NCBI GenBank assembly: GCA_031553195.1
Contig: JAVBLV010000098.1
Span: forward strand, 1-23,983
Direction: 5' to 3'
DNA: 23,983 bases
Source of the DNA: JAVBLV01 sp031553195
Lineage (GTDB): Bacteria; Bacteroidota; Bacteroidia; Bacteroidales; P3
Shown here: one piece after another, positions 1 through 7,052 of the stretch
Numbering within the stretch: position 1 is the first letter of the stretch
How the letters are laid out: every line of letters starts with the position of its first letter
Notes under the pieces: model-generated
The model's database searches: none
What the model was told of the DNA's origin: nothing
Seen by the model: only the letters and a program-made list of their open reading frames with translations
Translations under genes and position numbers: made by a program

Positions 1-766
1 CGCTGTTGCTTCCGGAAATGATCGAACCATTCACTTTCCATCGGTAAGTAATTGTTCCATCGCCACCTGAGGCAGAAGTTGTGTTACCGATTGTTGCCGG
101 TTGTGCATTATTGCAAACGGTTTCGCCGGTAGCGGCAATGGTTCCGGCGGTAAAAGCGGGACGAATGTTTACGGTATAAATACCTGTGGATTGTACCCAG
201 GAAGTATTACAGGTATTGTCTTTTGCATAACGGGTATACGTTCCTGAATCGGTGGGGGTAAAAGTAGGAAAATTACTACTAAGAATCGCCATTCCGTTCC
301 TTCGCCATTCATAAGTAATATTTCCGTCGCCGCCCGAAGCATTGGCGGTACTATTGATGGGATTTGCCGGTGCATTGGGGCAAACGGTTTGCCCGATAGT
401 GGCAATGCTGCCTTTAGAAAAAGTAGGAAGCACGGTTATACTCAACGATACAGGTTCGCTTATATCGGTTTCTGTGGCATCGGCTACGCGGATACTTGCA
501 GTATAAATGCCGGCTGGTGTATTAACGGGAATGCCTATATTAATGCTTCCCGCCGGCAATGGTTGGTAATTGCCTGTGTTCAGAAAAGCAGCGCTGCCGG
601 TTATTTTATACATAGCCGGACTTTCGGTAGTTGAATACGCAAACGCAACGATAGTGGTGTTATAACAAACTGTTGCATTCGGATTACTCAATGTAATGCT
701 TGGTTGCGCCATCAGAGTGCTGCCCAATAAGGTAAAGAGTATGAAAATGAATAGTTTTTTGTTCAT
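1..766 (-). CDS. Secreted Ig-like repeat surface protein, N-terminal part (3' end outside window)
   Basis: An open frame runs from an ATG at 766 off the left edge (255 codons visible). Residues 1-21 form a signal peptide (MNKKLFIFILFTL..., ending near Met-Ala-Gln). An Ig-like region follows, then at least two imperfect repeats of about 89 residues, starting near 119 and 208. Each repeat carries a GxIAxxGxTVCxNA motif, a Ser-Gly-Gly-Asp-Gly turn and an ITYxW strand. Such repeats are typical of large Bacteroidota cell-surface or adhesin-like proteins, often exported by T9SS; any sorting domain would lie outside the window. The ATG overlaps the TGA of the preceding 384-aa gene (ATGA), so its translation is probably coupled to the T6SS cargo operon. 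Base composition is less AT-rich than that upstream neighbour. The surface role is inferred from the signal peptide and repeats; ligand and function are unknown. Confidence 0.75.
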   Translation of the reverse strand, partial: MNKKLFIFILFTLLGSTLMAQPSITLSNPNATVCYNTTIVAFAYSTTESPAMYKITGSAAFLNTGNYQPLPAGSINIGIPVNTPAGIYTASIRVADATETDISEPVSLSITVLPTFSKGSIATIGQTVCPNAPANPINSTANASGGDGNITYEWRRNGMAILSSNFPTFTPTDSGTYTRYAKDNTCNTSWVQSTGIYTVNIRPAFTAGTIAATGETVCNNAQPATIGNTTSASGGDGTITYRWKVNGSIISGSNS

Positions 767-1917
767 GATTCTGTCAGTTCTGTTAAATTTAATACATCAA
801 TAAGTCCTTTTATTTCTTCTGATGATAATGCATAAATATCATCATATATATTCTGTTTAAGATTTTGATTAAAATTTATTTCTGCTACATTATTTGCATC
901 ATCCATATCTTTCATCCGATGTGCTGTATGTCGTGTTTGAATACCTAAAACCGTATTAAAACCTACATTTGTGATTGTTTTTGCTAAACCCACAAATGGT
1001 ATAAAATCAGTTACAATATCAGCCCATTTGTTTATATTTTGTGCTGTTTTCGACTCCAATCCATAATCCATACAGTTAAAAGATTCCAAATCTGAAACCC
1101 CTAAATGATTTCTATATTCATTAATATTATGTTCCCAAATTTTTTGAGTCACGTTAGATAAGTTAATATCAACAACATCCATACCTATATATGATGCATT
1201 ACTCATTATGTTTTCCCCTTTAAAAATATTTAATGGATTGATTTCTTTACCTAAAGAATTATTACTTTTCATATTTCTTGCAAATTTCATTTTAAAAGCA
1301 GAATCGTAAACATTTCCATTGATTGTATCCTTATATATTCCTCCAGAAATCAATCCTATAGATGTTCTTTTCTTTACTATACTATGAATTTTCTGAGTTT
1401 TAAGCTTTGCTAATTTCCCTATCCCCTTTCCTATCCCAAAAGTTGCAATGCCAATCCCTGCATCCATCCCCGCCGACTTAAAATAAGCATTCGATTGAGC
1501 ATACATATTTTCGCTTGTATGCATTTCATTCATTTGTCGCCACTCTTCTTTAAAGATACCATCCAAAATTTTTAATTTCAAATCGTAATAATAGTTCCTT
1601 ATTGTATTTCCTTCACTTTTCTTATCTAAAAAATCACTTTTACTTCCCTTGCATATAGGAGAAATAGGTTTGCTCTGAGGAGGTGATTCCGTATAGCGGT
1701 CATTTAGTTTTCCCGTAGATTCAATGGCTTGCTTTACCGCTTTTTGCATTTTGGATTTAAAAGTATCCTGAGCAATAAAACCTTTATAATTTTCCTTTAA
1801 ATGAGGAAAATAGTCAAAAAAGTCAATCCGTTTAATCGGCGCTTGATTATTCATAGAATTCCCATGCAAACCTGAACGGGAAATGAAAACATCTAAACTA
1901 TCAATATGAACTGTCAT
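763..1917 (-). CDS. Uncharacterised 384-aa protein in T6SS cargo region, possible effector
   Basis: I do not recognise a family. The protein has no signal peptide. Its N-terminal third is polar and lysine-rich. It has a glycine-rich hydrophobic stretch at about residues 148-172 (AGIGIATFGIGKGIGKLAKL) and another at about 298-325 (WADIVTDFIPFVGLAK...). Two such segments in a protein without a leader would fit a membrane-inserting toxin, but they could also be buried helices. It is AT-rich like the effector candidates upstream and is the last clearly non-surface gene of the cluster. Its TGA overlaps the ATG of the secreted repeat protein by four bases. A later start at Met22 is possible. No catalytic motif is evident. 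The effector label rests only on location behind vgrG/PAAR and on composition. Confidence 0.6.
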   Translation of the reverse strand: MTVHIDSLDVFISRSGLHGNSMNNQAPIKRIDFFDYFPHLKENYKGFIAQDTFKSKMQKAVKQAIESTGKLNDRYTESPPQSKPISPICKGSKSDFLDKKSEGNTIRNYYYDLKLKILDGIFKEEWRQMNEMHTSENMYAQSNAYFKSAGMDAGIGIATFGIGKGIGKLAKLKTQKIHSIVKKRTSIGLISGGIYKDTINGNVYDSAFKMKFARNMKSNNSLGKEINPLNIFKGENIMSNASYIGMDVVDINLSNVTQKIWEHNINEYRNHLGVSDLESFNCMDYGLESKTAQNINKWADIVTDFIPFVGLAKTITNVGFNTVLGIQTRHTAHRMKDMDDANNVAEINFNQNLKQNIYDDIYALSSEEIKGLIDVLNLTELTES

Positions 1918-2053
1918 TATCTAATATACTTCGTTTTGAGTCTTTTAAAGTATTGCCAAACTTTTAGTCTTTGTCTTGAAATCTAAGTTACCTTATGACT
2001 CTCCTTATTTTATAACCTTTCTATTAGTTGTTGATTAAGAAAAACATCTTTAT

Positions 2054-2710
2054 TTAACGTTTTACGACAATACCGAGTTTTTCCAACAGTTGAGGACTGT
2101 CGAACAGGGCTACGCGAGCTGTTGCACGAAAATCGCTGTACCAGTCATATAGCTTGTCGAATGCTTCATCGCGTTTCAACGTACTGCTTTGGACTTCGCC
2201 TTTTTCTTTGAAAAATTCCTGATATGCCGCTTCCAACGCATTGACCATCTGCATCGCTTCGTTTAAGCTTTCGGTAGTAATACCGAACGACTGCACCGAT
2301 TGCATCAACTCGGGTTGCGATAGAAGATTGCCATATAACATACGGGCGTTTTCAATAAACCCTGTCAAAGAACGTTTGCGGCTGCCTGTGGCGCTCAGGC
2401 TGTGCAAGGCACCGGATTTATTTTTCAAGCCGATACGTGTCAAACGCAATAATTGCATATAGCGAGTATAAGCTGCATCCCATAATTCATTGACCTTTTG
2501 CGAAACAGTATATTGTTCGCCGTATTCTTTTTTCTGGACAAGTATCAGTTCCTGCGTGGCATTGTACAACGTCAGCCCTTCGTTATAGATACGTTCTTGA
2601 GTATAGCCGTATTGGGTCATAATATCCAATATCTCAGGATTGGTCAATACGCCGTTGATGGCTTTGGAAATTGCCGCCATGGAATTGGTAAGTGATTTTT
2701 TTATTTGCAT
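2054..2710 (-). CDS. Uncharacterised all-helical protein with internal duplication (218 aa)
   Basis: The protein is predicted to be entirely alpha-helical and contains a clear internal repeat offset by 108 residues. Residues about 24-98 (NPEILDIMTQYGYTQERI...) align with 132-206 (QPELMQSVQSFGITTESL...), including matching KxYGE / KEKGE and W-D-x-x-x-x-R/Y segments. It ends in LLEKLGIVVKR. I have the impression that similar two-unit helical proteins of unknown function are widespread in Bacteroidota, but I cannot name a family. Its G+C content is visibly higher than the genes on both sides, so it may have a separate origin from the AT-rich T6SS cargo. Its start lies 60 bp below the end of a 21-bp tandem repeat array that would form its leader. 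No signal peptide, membrane segment or catalytic motif is seen. Confidence 0.75.
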   Translation of the reverse strand: MQIKKSLTNSMAAISKAINGVLTNPEILDIMTQYGYTQERIYNEGLTLYNATQELILVQKKEYGEQYTVSQKVNELWDAAYTRYMQLLRLTRIGLKNKSGALHSLSATGSRKRSLTGFIENARMLYGNLLSQPELMQSVQSFGITTESLNEAMQMVNALEAAYQEFFKEKGEVQSSTLKRDEAFDKLYDWYSDFRATARVALFDSPQLLEKLGIVVKR

Positions 2711-2769
2711 ACTCTGTTCTTTTTAAGTTAATACCGTGTTTTATTTATTGTTTATTCTTTGCTTTATGT

Positions 2770-2958
2770 TGCATATTCATTCCGACAAACTACATATCCG
2801 TTGTAACGTGCTGCATATTCGTTGCGACAAACCGGCTATTGATTGCGCCATGTTACACCAAGCGTGCGATCTGCTGCATACTCATTGCGCTCTATTGCAG
2901 GTTCGTTGCGAAACAGTGTTTTTTTATTGCGATGAGCTGGATATCTGTTATTATTTAC
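2770..2958 (-). repeat. Nine-unit 21-bp degenerate tandem repeat array
   Basis: Nine units of exactly 21 bp lie end to end without spacers. On the plus strand they start at 2770, 2791, 2812, 2833, 2854, 2875, 2896, 2917 and 2938. The plus-strand core is gcatattcgttgcgacaaa; unit 3 (2812-2832) is closest to consensus and units 5, 8 and 9 are most diverged. A weaker tenth unit may precede it at 2749-2769. Because 21 is a multiple of three, all frames show seven-residue periodicity (for example RNEYAAR on the minus strand and LHIRCDK on the plus strand), but the minus frame contains stops and no convincing gene covers it. It fills the gap between the 670-aa and 218-aa genes. Confidence 0.85.
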
Positions 2959-2983
2959 AGCTTTCATTGTTTTACTTTTTAAT

Positions 2984-4996
2984 TTATCTACCTCCACCAC
3001 CTGTACCTGCCATTTGTTCTTTATTTCGATATAAAGCAGGGTCAATAGCTTTTTGTATTCTATGTATTTTTATAAATTCATTATAGGCTTGTTCCCATGC
3101 TGCTATAGCATTTCCTATAACCATGTTCTTATTTTTTTTGTAATGATCATAGGTACTACAATATTCTTTTTTACAAAAGGATAAAATATTATATACGTCT
3201 TTTACAGTGTTGATGGCATAATCGGAAAAAATGTATGCGTTTTTACCCATTTTCTTTTTTTGAAGAGCTTCGTTTATGTCATTTAAATATAAATTTTCTT
3301 TACTCGAAAAAGGATTATAGTTTGCCCAAGCTACAGTGGCATTTCCTATTGAATAGTTTTTTATTGCAGATAAATTTCCTCTGTTATCTACAATATGATA
3401 ATCATCAATATTAAGTCCTAAGAATTCTAATAATTTTTTATCTTTTTCTGGGTCGTTAAAATCGATGTCATTATTTATATCAAACACTCTCAAGAATATT
3501 AACAACATATCCAATTCTCTTGTCTTAATATTCCATTTTTCAGTTCTATTTCCGTATCCCTTTACATTCCTGATAACTTCTCTCACTATAGATTTCTCTT
3601 CCATAAACTGTCCAGGTTCAAATACAATTTGTTGTCTCGGCGAACTGTGTCTGTTTGGTTGTGTGTAAAAATTATAGCCTTGTTCATGGAGTTTTATATC
3701 TTCTTTTTTATGATCGAAATAATTAAGAACTCCATAACTATTATCCTCAAAATTATATGTCCCTACATATTCGTAATACTCAACAGGCAGTTTCAGTTTC
3801 TCTATATTTTCATTTGTTAAATTAAATCCTCCCATCTTCCAATCATTTTTTTCCCATTCGTCAATTGGTACATATCTTATTGTTTCAAATGAAGCATTAG
3901 GATTCTTAGGATCTTTAGCTATTAATTTAAATGCTTCATATTTTTTCCCTTCAATAATAATGTCTCCAGATGGCTTGTGATATCCAATTCCTGAAAGGGA
4001 ATTAGGTAATTTTGTCCATTCAATCAGATTTTCATCCTTGTATGTCGGAGTAATAATATTAAGTACTGATGTTTTATAAAGCTCATTCCCAGCAGATTGA
4101 TTATATTGATTTCTGTTTATATGTTTTAAAATACTTTCGTCTTGATTCAATTTCATATTCTTTTTTTCGTCACGCTCATATACACCTTTACAAAATCCCT
4201 TTTCATCCATAAAGTATATTTTATCTTTAAATTGAAAAGTATTATAGTTTATGAAAGGTATAACATCACCTTGTGCATGTAAACCCATATCTTGCTCTCC
4301 ATACCATTGAAATTTAGTATGAGAGGGGGTGAAGCTGTCCATAATACTATGTAAAGCTACTCCCAACATAGTCAAAGCAATATTCTCATCCCTTGTGAAA
4401 AGGTATTCATTAAAGCATCTTTCTAAGTGCATTTTAAATTTATCTAATGAGTCTTTTTCCCCTTCTTCACTCATTGCATGTAAAAAAGCAACATTATCTT
4501 TCTGATTAATAAGAAATCGATTATCTTTAGATGGATCTGAAAAACCATGAATTAAAGAATAAAATTCTGTTTTTTGAGTTTTTAAATCAAAAATAGTGTC
4601 ACAACTTGCCATATCTTTAATATGACTTTCTGAACCAATATTGACTCTTGTTAATGTTATCTCGTTTTTGGAACGTGTTATATTGTAATGAATGTTAAAC
4701 GGAAAATAATTCGAAGTGAATAATTCTTTTGAACCTGTCTTTATAATTCCAAATAAATTTAGATTTTCAAATAATGCTTCTATATTCATTGAGTCTGCAA
4801 AATCACTTGCTTTACATAAAATATCAATCTCGTTTTTTGCAATACATAAATCATTTATCGTACAAGAATCACATGAACTATATGTACATAAAATTTTATT
4901 CATGATAAATTGTTCATTATCCTTATTATCTTTAGGAGATTCAAGAGAATTCCAAATAGCATGCTTTATAACTTTATGATGATTGTATTCATTCAT
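2984..4996 (-). CDS. Candidate T6SS effector, zinc-dependent phospholipase C-like motif (670 aa)
   Basis: This large soluble protein has no signal peptide. Around residues 170-230 it carries a cluster resembling the metal site of zinc-dependent phospholipase C / S1-P1 nuclease folds: His173 (FLHAMSEEGE), then His216 and Asp220 in ALHSIMDSFTPSH, followed by Pro224 and His226. The spacing H-x3-D-x3-P-x-H, within a helical segment and after an upstream His, is the visible basis. His6, His7 and His12 near the N terminus could add ligands. There is also a cysteine cluster at residues 37-61 (C37, C42, C45, C51, C61). The C-terminal 400 residues are unrecognised and end in a Gly-rich tail. The gene begins 5 bp after the small 117-aa gene, so the two are probably co-expressed. 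A lipase or nuclease effector delivered by the upstream VgrG/PAAR is an inference. No adjacent obvious immunity gene follows; the repeat array does. Confidence 0.6.
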   Translation of the reverse strand: MNEYNHHKVIKHAIWNSLESPKDNKDNEQFIMNKILCTYSSCDSCTINDLCIAKNEIDILCKASDFADSMNIEALFENLNLFGIIKTGSKELFTSNYFPFNIHYNITRSKNEITLTRVNIGSESHIKDMASCDTIFDLKTQKTEFYSLIHGFSDPSKDNRFLINQKDNVAFLHAMSEEGEKDSLDKFKMHLERCFNEYLFTRDENIALTMLGVALHSIMDSFTPSHTKFQWYGEQDMGLHAQGDVIPFINYNTFQFKDKIYFMDEKGFCKGVYERDEKKNMKLNQDESILKHINRNQYNQSAGNELYKTSVLNIITPTYKDENLIEWTKLPNSLSGIGYHKPSGDIIIEGKKYEAFKLIAKDPKNPNASFETIRYVPIDEWEKNDWKMGGFNLTNENIEKLKLPVEYYEYVGTYNFEDNSYGVLNYFDHKKEDIKLHEQGYNFYTQPNRHSSPRQQIVFEPGQFMEEKSIVREVIRNVKGYGNRTEKWNIKTRELDMLLIFLRVFDINNDIDFNDPEKDKKLLEFLGLNIDDYHIVDNRGNLSAIKNYSIGNATVAWANYNPFSSKENLYLNDINEALQKKKMGKNAYIFSDYAINTVKDVYNILSFCKKEYCSTYDHYKKNKNMVIGNAIAAWEQAYNEFIKIHRIQKAIDPALYRNKEQMAGTGGGGR

Positions 4997-5001
4997 AATT
5001 T

Positions 5002-5355
5002 CTACAAATTAATTAAATCATGAGTTGCATTTTTTATCTCAAATCTATATCTCTCTTCTCCTGATGAAGTCAATGTAACAGTATCTTTGTAAGTATCAAT
5101 AATAATATTACTTAATTCTTTATCTAACACGCTCCCCGAAATTAAAAATTTGACTTCCACTTTTTTTTCATGGTTTTCCTTAGGAATATTGGTTTCAATT
5201 ATCAAACTTTTTTCAATGTTGATGGGTAAAATCCGTATTCTATTATCTTTCCCAAACACTTCATCGCTCCAATAAACATCTAAAATTTTTAATTTTTCTG
5301 TTTTTTCGTGCCTTGTTATCGGCTCTTTTTGTATGGCGCCTGCTCTATTCGACAT
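5002..5355 (-). CDS. Small beta-rich protein upstream of candidate effector (117 aa)
   Basis: After a short polar N terminus the protein is almost entirely predicted beta strand. It begins KLKILDVYWSDEVFG, with later strands around KSLIIETNIP, KVEVKFLISG and RYRFEIKNATHD. This resembles the small Ig-like domains that accompany Bacteroidota T6SS cargo, as separate proteins or fused to effectors, but I cannot name a family. No signal peptide is present. It sits 21 bp after the lipoprotein gene and 5 bp before the 670-aa gene, so it probably belongs to the second effector module as an adaptor, chaperone or delivery domain. It could equally be a second immunity protein for the upstream module; the sequence does not decide. 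Confidence 0.6.
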   Translation of the reverse strand: MSNRAGAIQKEPITRHEKTEKLKILDVYWSDEVFGKDNRIRILPINIEKSLIIETNIPKENHEKKVEVKFLISGSVLDKELSNIIIDTYKDTVTLTSSGEERYRFEIKNATHDLINL

Positions 5356-5376
5356 AATTCTATTCGATTAAAAAAA

Positions 5377-6060
5377 TTATTTGATTATTTTCAAATCTAT
5401 GAAATCATTCTTTTGATTATAAATAAATTCAGCTTTACAAAAAGAGACATTGCTATACAGTTTTTCTCCTTGACTATTGTAAATAATATCTGTAGTCACA
5501 TTATTCGAAATAGTAATCTCATATATAATATTGTTATCTTCAGTTTTTTTGAAATGAATATAAATAAATTCCTCGGTACTGGTCAACTTTGAAAAAAGTT
5601 GTTCCGATGTAATGATTTGTTCGCCGTAAAACCTGTTTATTCCTTTTGGGATTGAGGCTAACTCAATATTTTGTTCATCTGAATGAAGTTTTTTCACTGT
5701 TATTTTTCTTTTTATAGTATGGGCTATTTGCCCCCTATCATTAATGTATAGACATCTAAAATAAGACACATTATTTATCAAAGGAGAATTTTCATACCGA
5801 TTAATTGCTTTGTTTTCGAAAAGAAAAAAATCAGCTGTTGCCAAAGATGTTTGATGTGCATCAACATAATCAAAGCCCTTCCTTAACATAATTGAAGGAA
5901 TATAGTTATCTACAAATAGGTATTTATTCCGATATTCAGGCTTATCTATTAGTTTTATCAGGTATAAAAATTCATTATCCATATTTTTTGTATTTTGACA
6001 GTTCGTACTTGAAAATGACAAAAGTGAGATCAATAATATATTAAAAAACTTCTTCCACAT
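5377..6060 (-). CDS. Putative lipoprotein, candidate immunity protein (227 aa)
   Basis: I chose the ATG at 6060 because the protein then starts MWKKFFNILLISLLSFSSTN-Cys, a signal peptide with a lipobox-like Ser-Thr-Asn-Cys at residue 21. An in-frame start further upstream at 6138 would bury this leader. The ATG lies inside the last 20 bases of the 201-aa candidate effector gene, so translation of the two is overlapped and probably coupled. The mature part is beta-rich with many Asn, Ile and Lys residues and no recognisable enzymatic motif. An envelope-anchored protein encoded directly after, and overlapping, a toxin-like gene is the usual layout of immunity to a periplasm-acting T6SS effector. 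The immunity role is inferred from this layout alone. Confidence 0.7.
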   Translation of the reverse strand: MWKKFFNILLISLLSFSSTNCQNTKNMDNEFLYLIKLIDKPEYRNKYLFVDNYIPSIMLRKGFDYVDAHQTSLATADFFLFENKAINRYENSPLINNVSYFRCLYINDRGQIAHTIKRKITVKKLHSDEQNIELASIPKGINRFYGEQIITSEQLFSKLTSTEEFIYIHFKKTEDNNIIYEITISNNVTTDIIYNSQGEKLYSNVSFCKAEFIYNQKNDFIDLKIIK

Positions 6061-6646
6061 TTGGAGGTGTTGCATTTGTCTTCGTAACATTGCCTTTATT
6101 ATCTTTATATTCAGATTTTCCTTTCTGATAAAAATCACATTTTTTAATTATCTTCTTTTGAAATGAATGGCAATTATCGTATCCCCACCGTGCAGGATAA
6201 GCCCATCCTGATTCAAATGACAATGCAAAACTCCGCATAATACTTGCTATATCATCCATAGTTCTTAAATCATCACGACTTACTATCATACAAAATTCTT
6301 CATTCGCATCATCTCCATGATGAGGATCTAACTCTGTTGTCTTGCCTTCTTCTGACCAATTTAATATTCCATCAACGCCTTTAATTGTATTCCAAAAAGA
6401 AACCTGACCAACCGGCCACCAACCATAACTTTTATCATTAACTTCCACCCACCAATGACCATAGGTATCCATTCCTTGCTCTTCAGGCGATAATTTTCCT
6501 GCTGCTATTTTTCCTTTTATAATCAATCCCCACAGGACATCTTTTCTTTTAAAAACAATTCTGTTAAATTGCCTTTTTTTCTTTGGCTCTTCTTTCTTTA
6601 TTTCTTCTTTTTCAGACTTTCCAGCTCCCGTTCCTGTTTTTCCCAT
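6041..6646 (-). CDS. Candidate T6SS effector with His...Asn-Cys permuted papain-like signature (201 aa)
   Basis: The start follows the PAAR gene by 12 bp, a typical cargo position. The first 26 residues are a charged Lys/Glu-rich linker. The core has YGHWWVEVNDKSYGWWPVG (His64), a DPHHGD segment at 107-112 and GYDNCHSFQKKII (Cys159). A His on an early strand followed about 95 residues later by an Asn-Cys at a helix start is the order seen in circularly permuted NlpC/P60-LRAT folds (H...NCxxF), which act as amidases, peptidases or acyltransferases. This suggests a peptidoglycan amidase/peptidase or lipid-modifying toxin acting in the target periplasm. There is no signal peptide, as expected for T6SS delivery. 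The final 20 bases overlap the lipoprotein gene downstream. The fold is inferred from motif order, not from a recognised family. Confidence 0.65.
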   Translation of the reverse strand: MGKTGTGAGKSEKEEIKKEEPKKKRQFNRIVFKRKDVLWGLIIKGKIAAGKLSPEEQGMDTYGHWWVEVNDKSYGWWPVGQVSFWNTIKGVDGILNWSEEGKTTELDPHHGDDANEEFCMIVSRDDLRTMDDIASIMRSFALSFESGWAYPARWGYDNCHSFQKKIIKKCDFYQKGKSEYKDNKGNVTKTNATPPNVEEVF

Positions 6647-6658
6647 AGCTCAACATTT

Positions 6659-7039
6659 TTAATCCGCTTGTCCTTCGTTTGTTATTTCAATCATGCCTGC
6701 CCACATGCAAGTCAATTTACAGGGATTCATCAAGGCTGGTTGCATTTTTACCAATACATCTGTTTTTCCGTTCATCCAAGGCGAAACGGTATTGGGAATG
6801 CAAGGCATGGGTTGTAACTTTCCCATGTTGGCAGCGGTTGCCGCGGCTACTGTGGGATTGGCTAATGATTTGCATTGCCCGAAGGGTTTAATATTTATCA
6901 TGGGTTTATGATCCATGATATTCGCCATGTTTTCGCCATGCAAATACACGGGTTTTGCAGGGTGTACCACCCCTAAATCCGACTGGGCGGAACCCATCGA
7001 GCATTTTAGTTTTGCGCCTTTGCACACGTAGTAAGGCAT
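6659..7039 (-). CDS. DUF4280 PAAR-like T6SS spike-tip protein
   Basis: The whole 126-aa protein matches the PAAR-like DUF4280 pattern: MPYYVCKGAKLKCSMG at the start, a central DHKPMINIKPFGQCKSLANPTVAAATAA, then MPCIPNTVSPWMNGK and CKLTCMWAGMIEI at the end. The regularly spaced cysteines are those that bind metal or stabilise the conical tip in this family. DUF4280 proteins cap the VgrG spike of Bacteroidota T6SS and recruit effectors either as fusions or through adjacent genes. Here there is no C-terminal extension, so cargo is probably carried by the separate proteins encoded just downstream. It lies 13 bp after vgrG and 12 bp before the 201-aa candidate effector. Confidence 0.92.
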   Translation of the reverse strand: MPYYVCKGAKLKCSMGSAQSDLGVVHPAKPVYLHGENMANIMDHKPMINIKPFGQCKSLANPTVAAATAANMGKLQPMPCIPNTVSPWMNGKTDVLVKMQPALMNPCKLTCMWAGMIEITNEGQAD

Positions 7040-7052
7040 ATCTGCATTCTTT

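Noticed and set aside
169..634. Short open frames on both strands at the left end
   Set aside because: They overlap the clear signal-peptide-bearing repeat protein that reads through from 766 to the edge in another frame.
2770..2958. CRISPR array
   Set aside because: Units abut directly with no spacers, drift gradually, and no cas genes are present.
2692..3086. Two overlapping plus-strand open frames with periodic Cys-rich peptides (LHIRCDK and CCIFVATN types)
   Set aside because: They are produced by the 21-bp repeat read in different frames, overlap the 3' end of the 670-aa gene and have no recognisable promoter or domain. Kept only as a repeat.
6061..6138. Longer N terminus of the lipoprotein gene
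   Set aside because: Starting at 6138 would put 26 polar residues before a clear signal peptide; this stretch is just the overlap with the effector gene.
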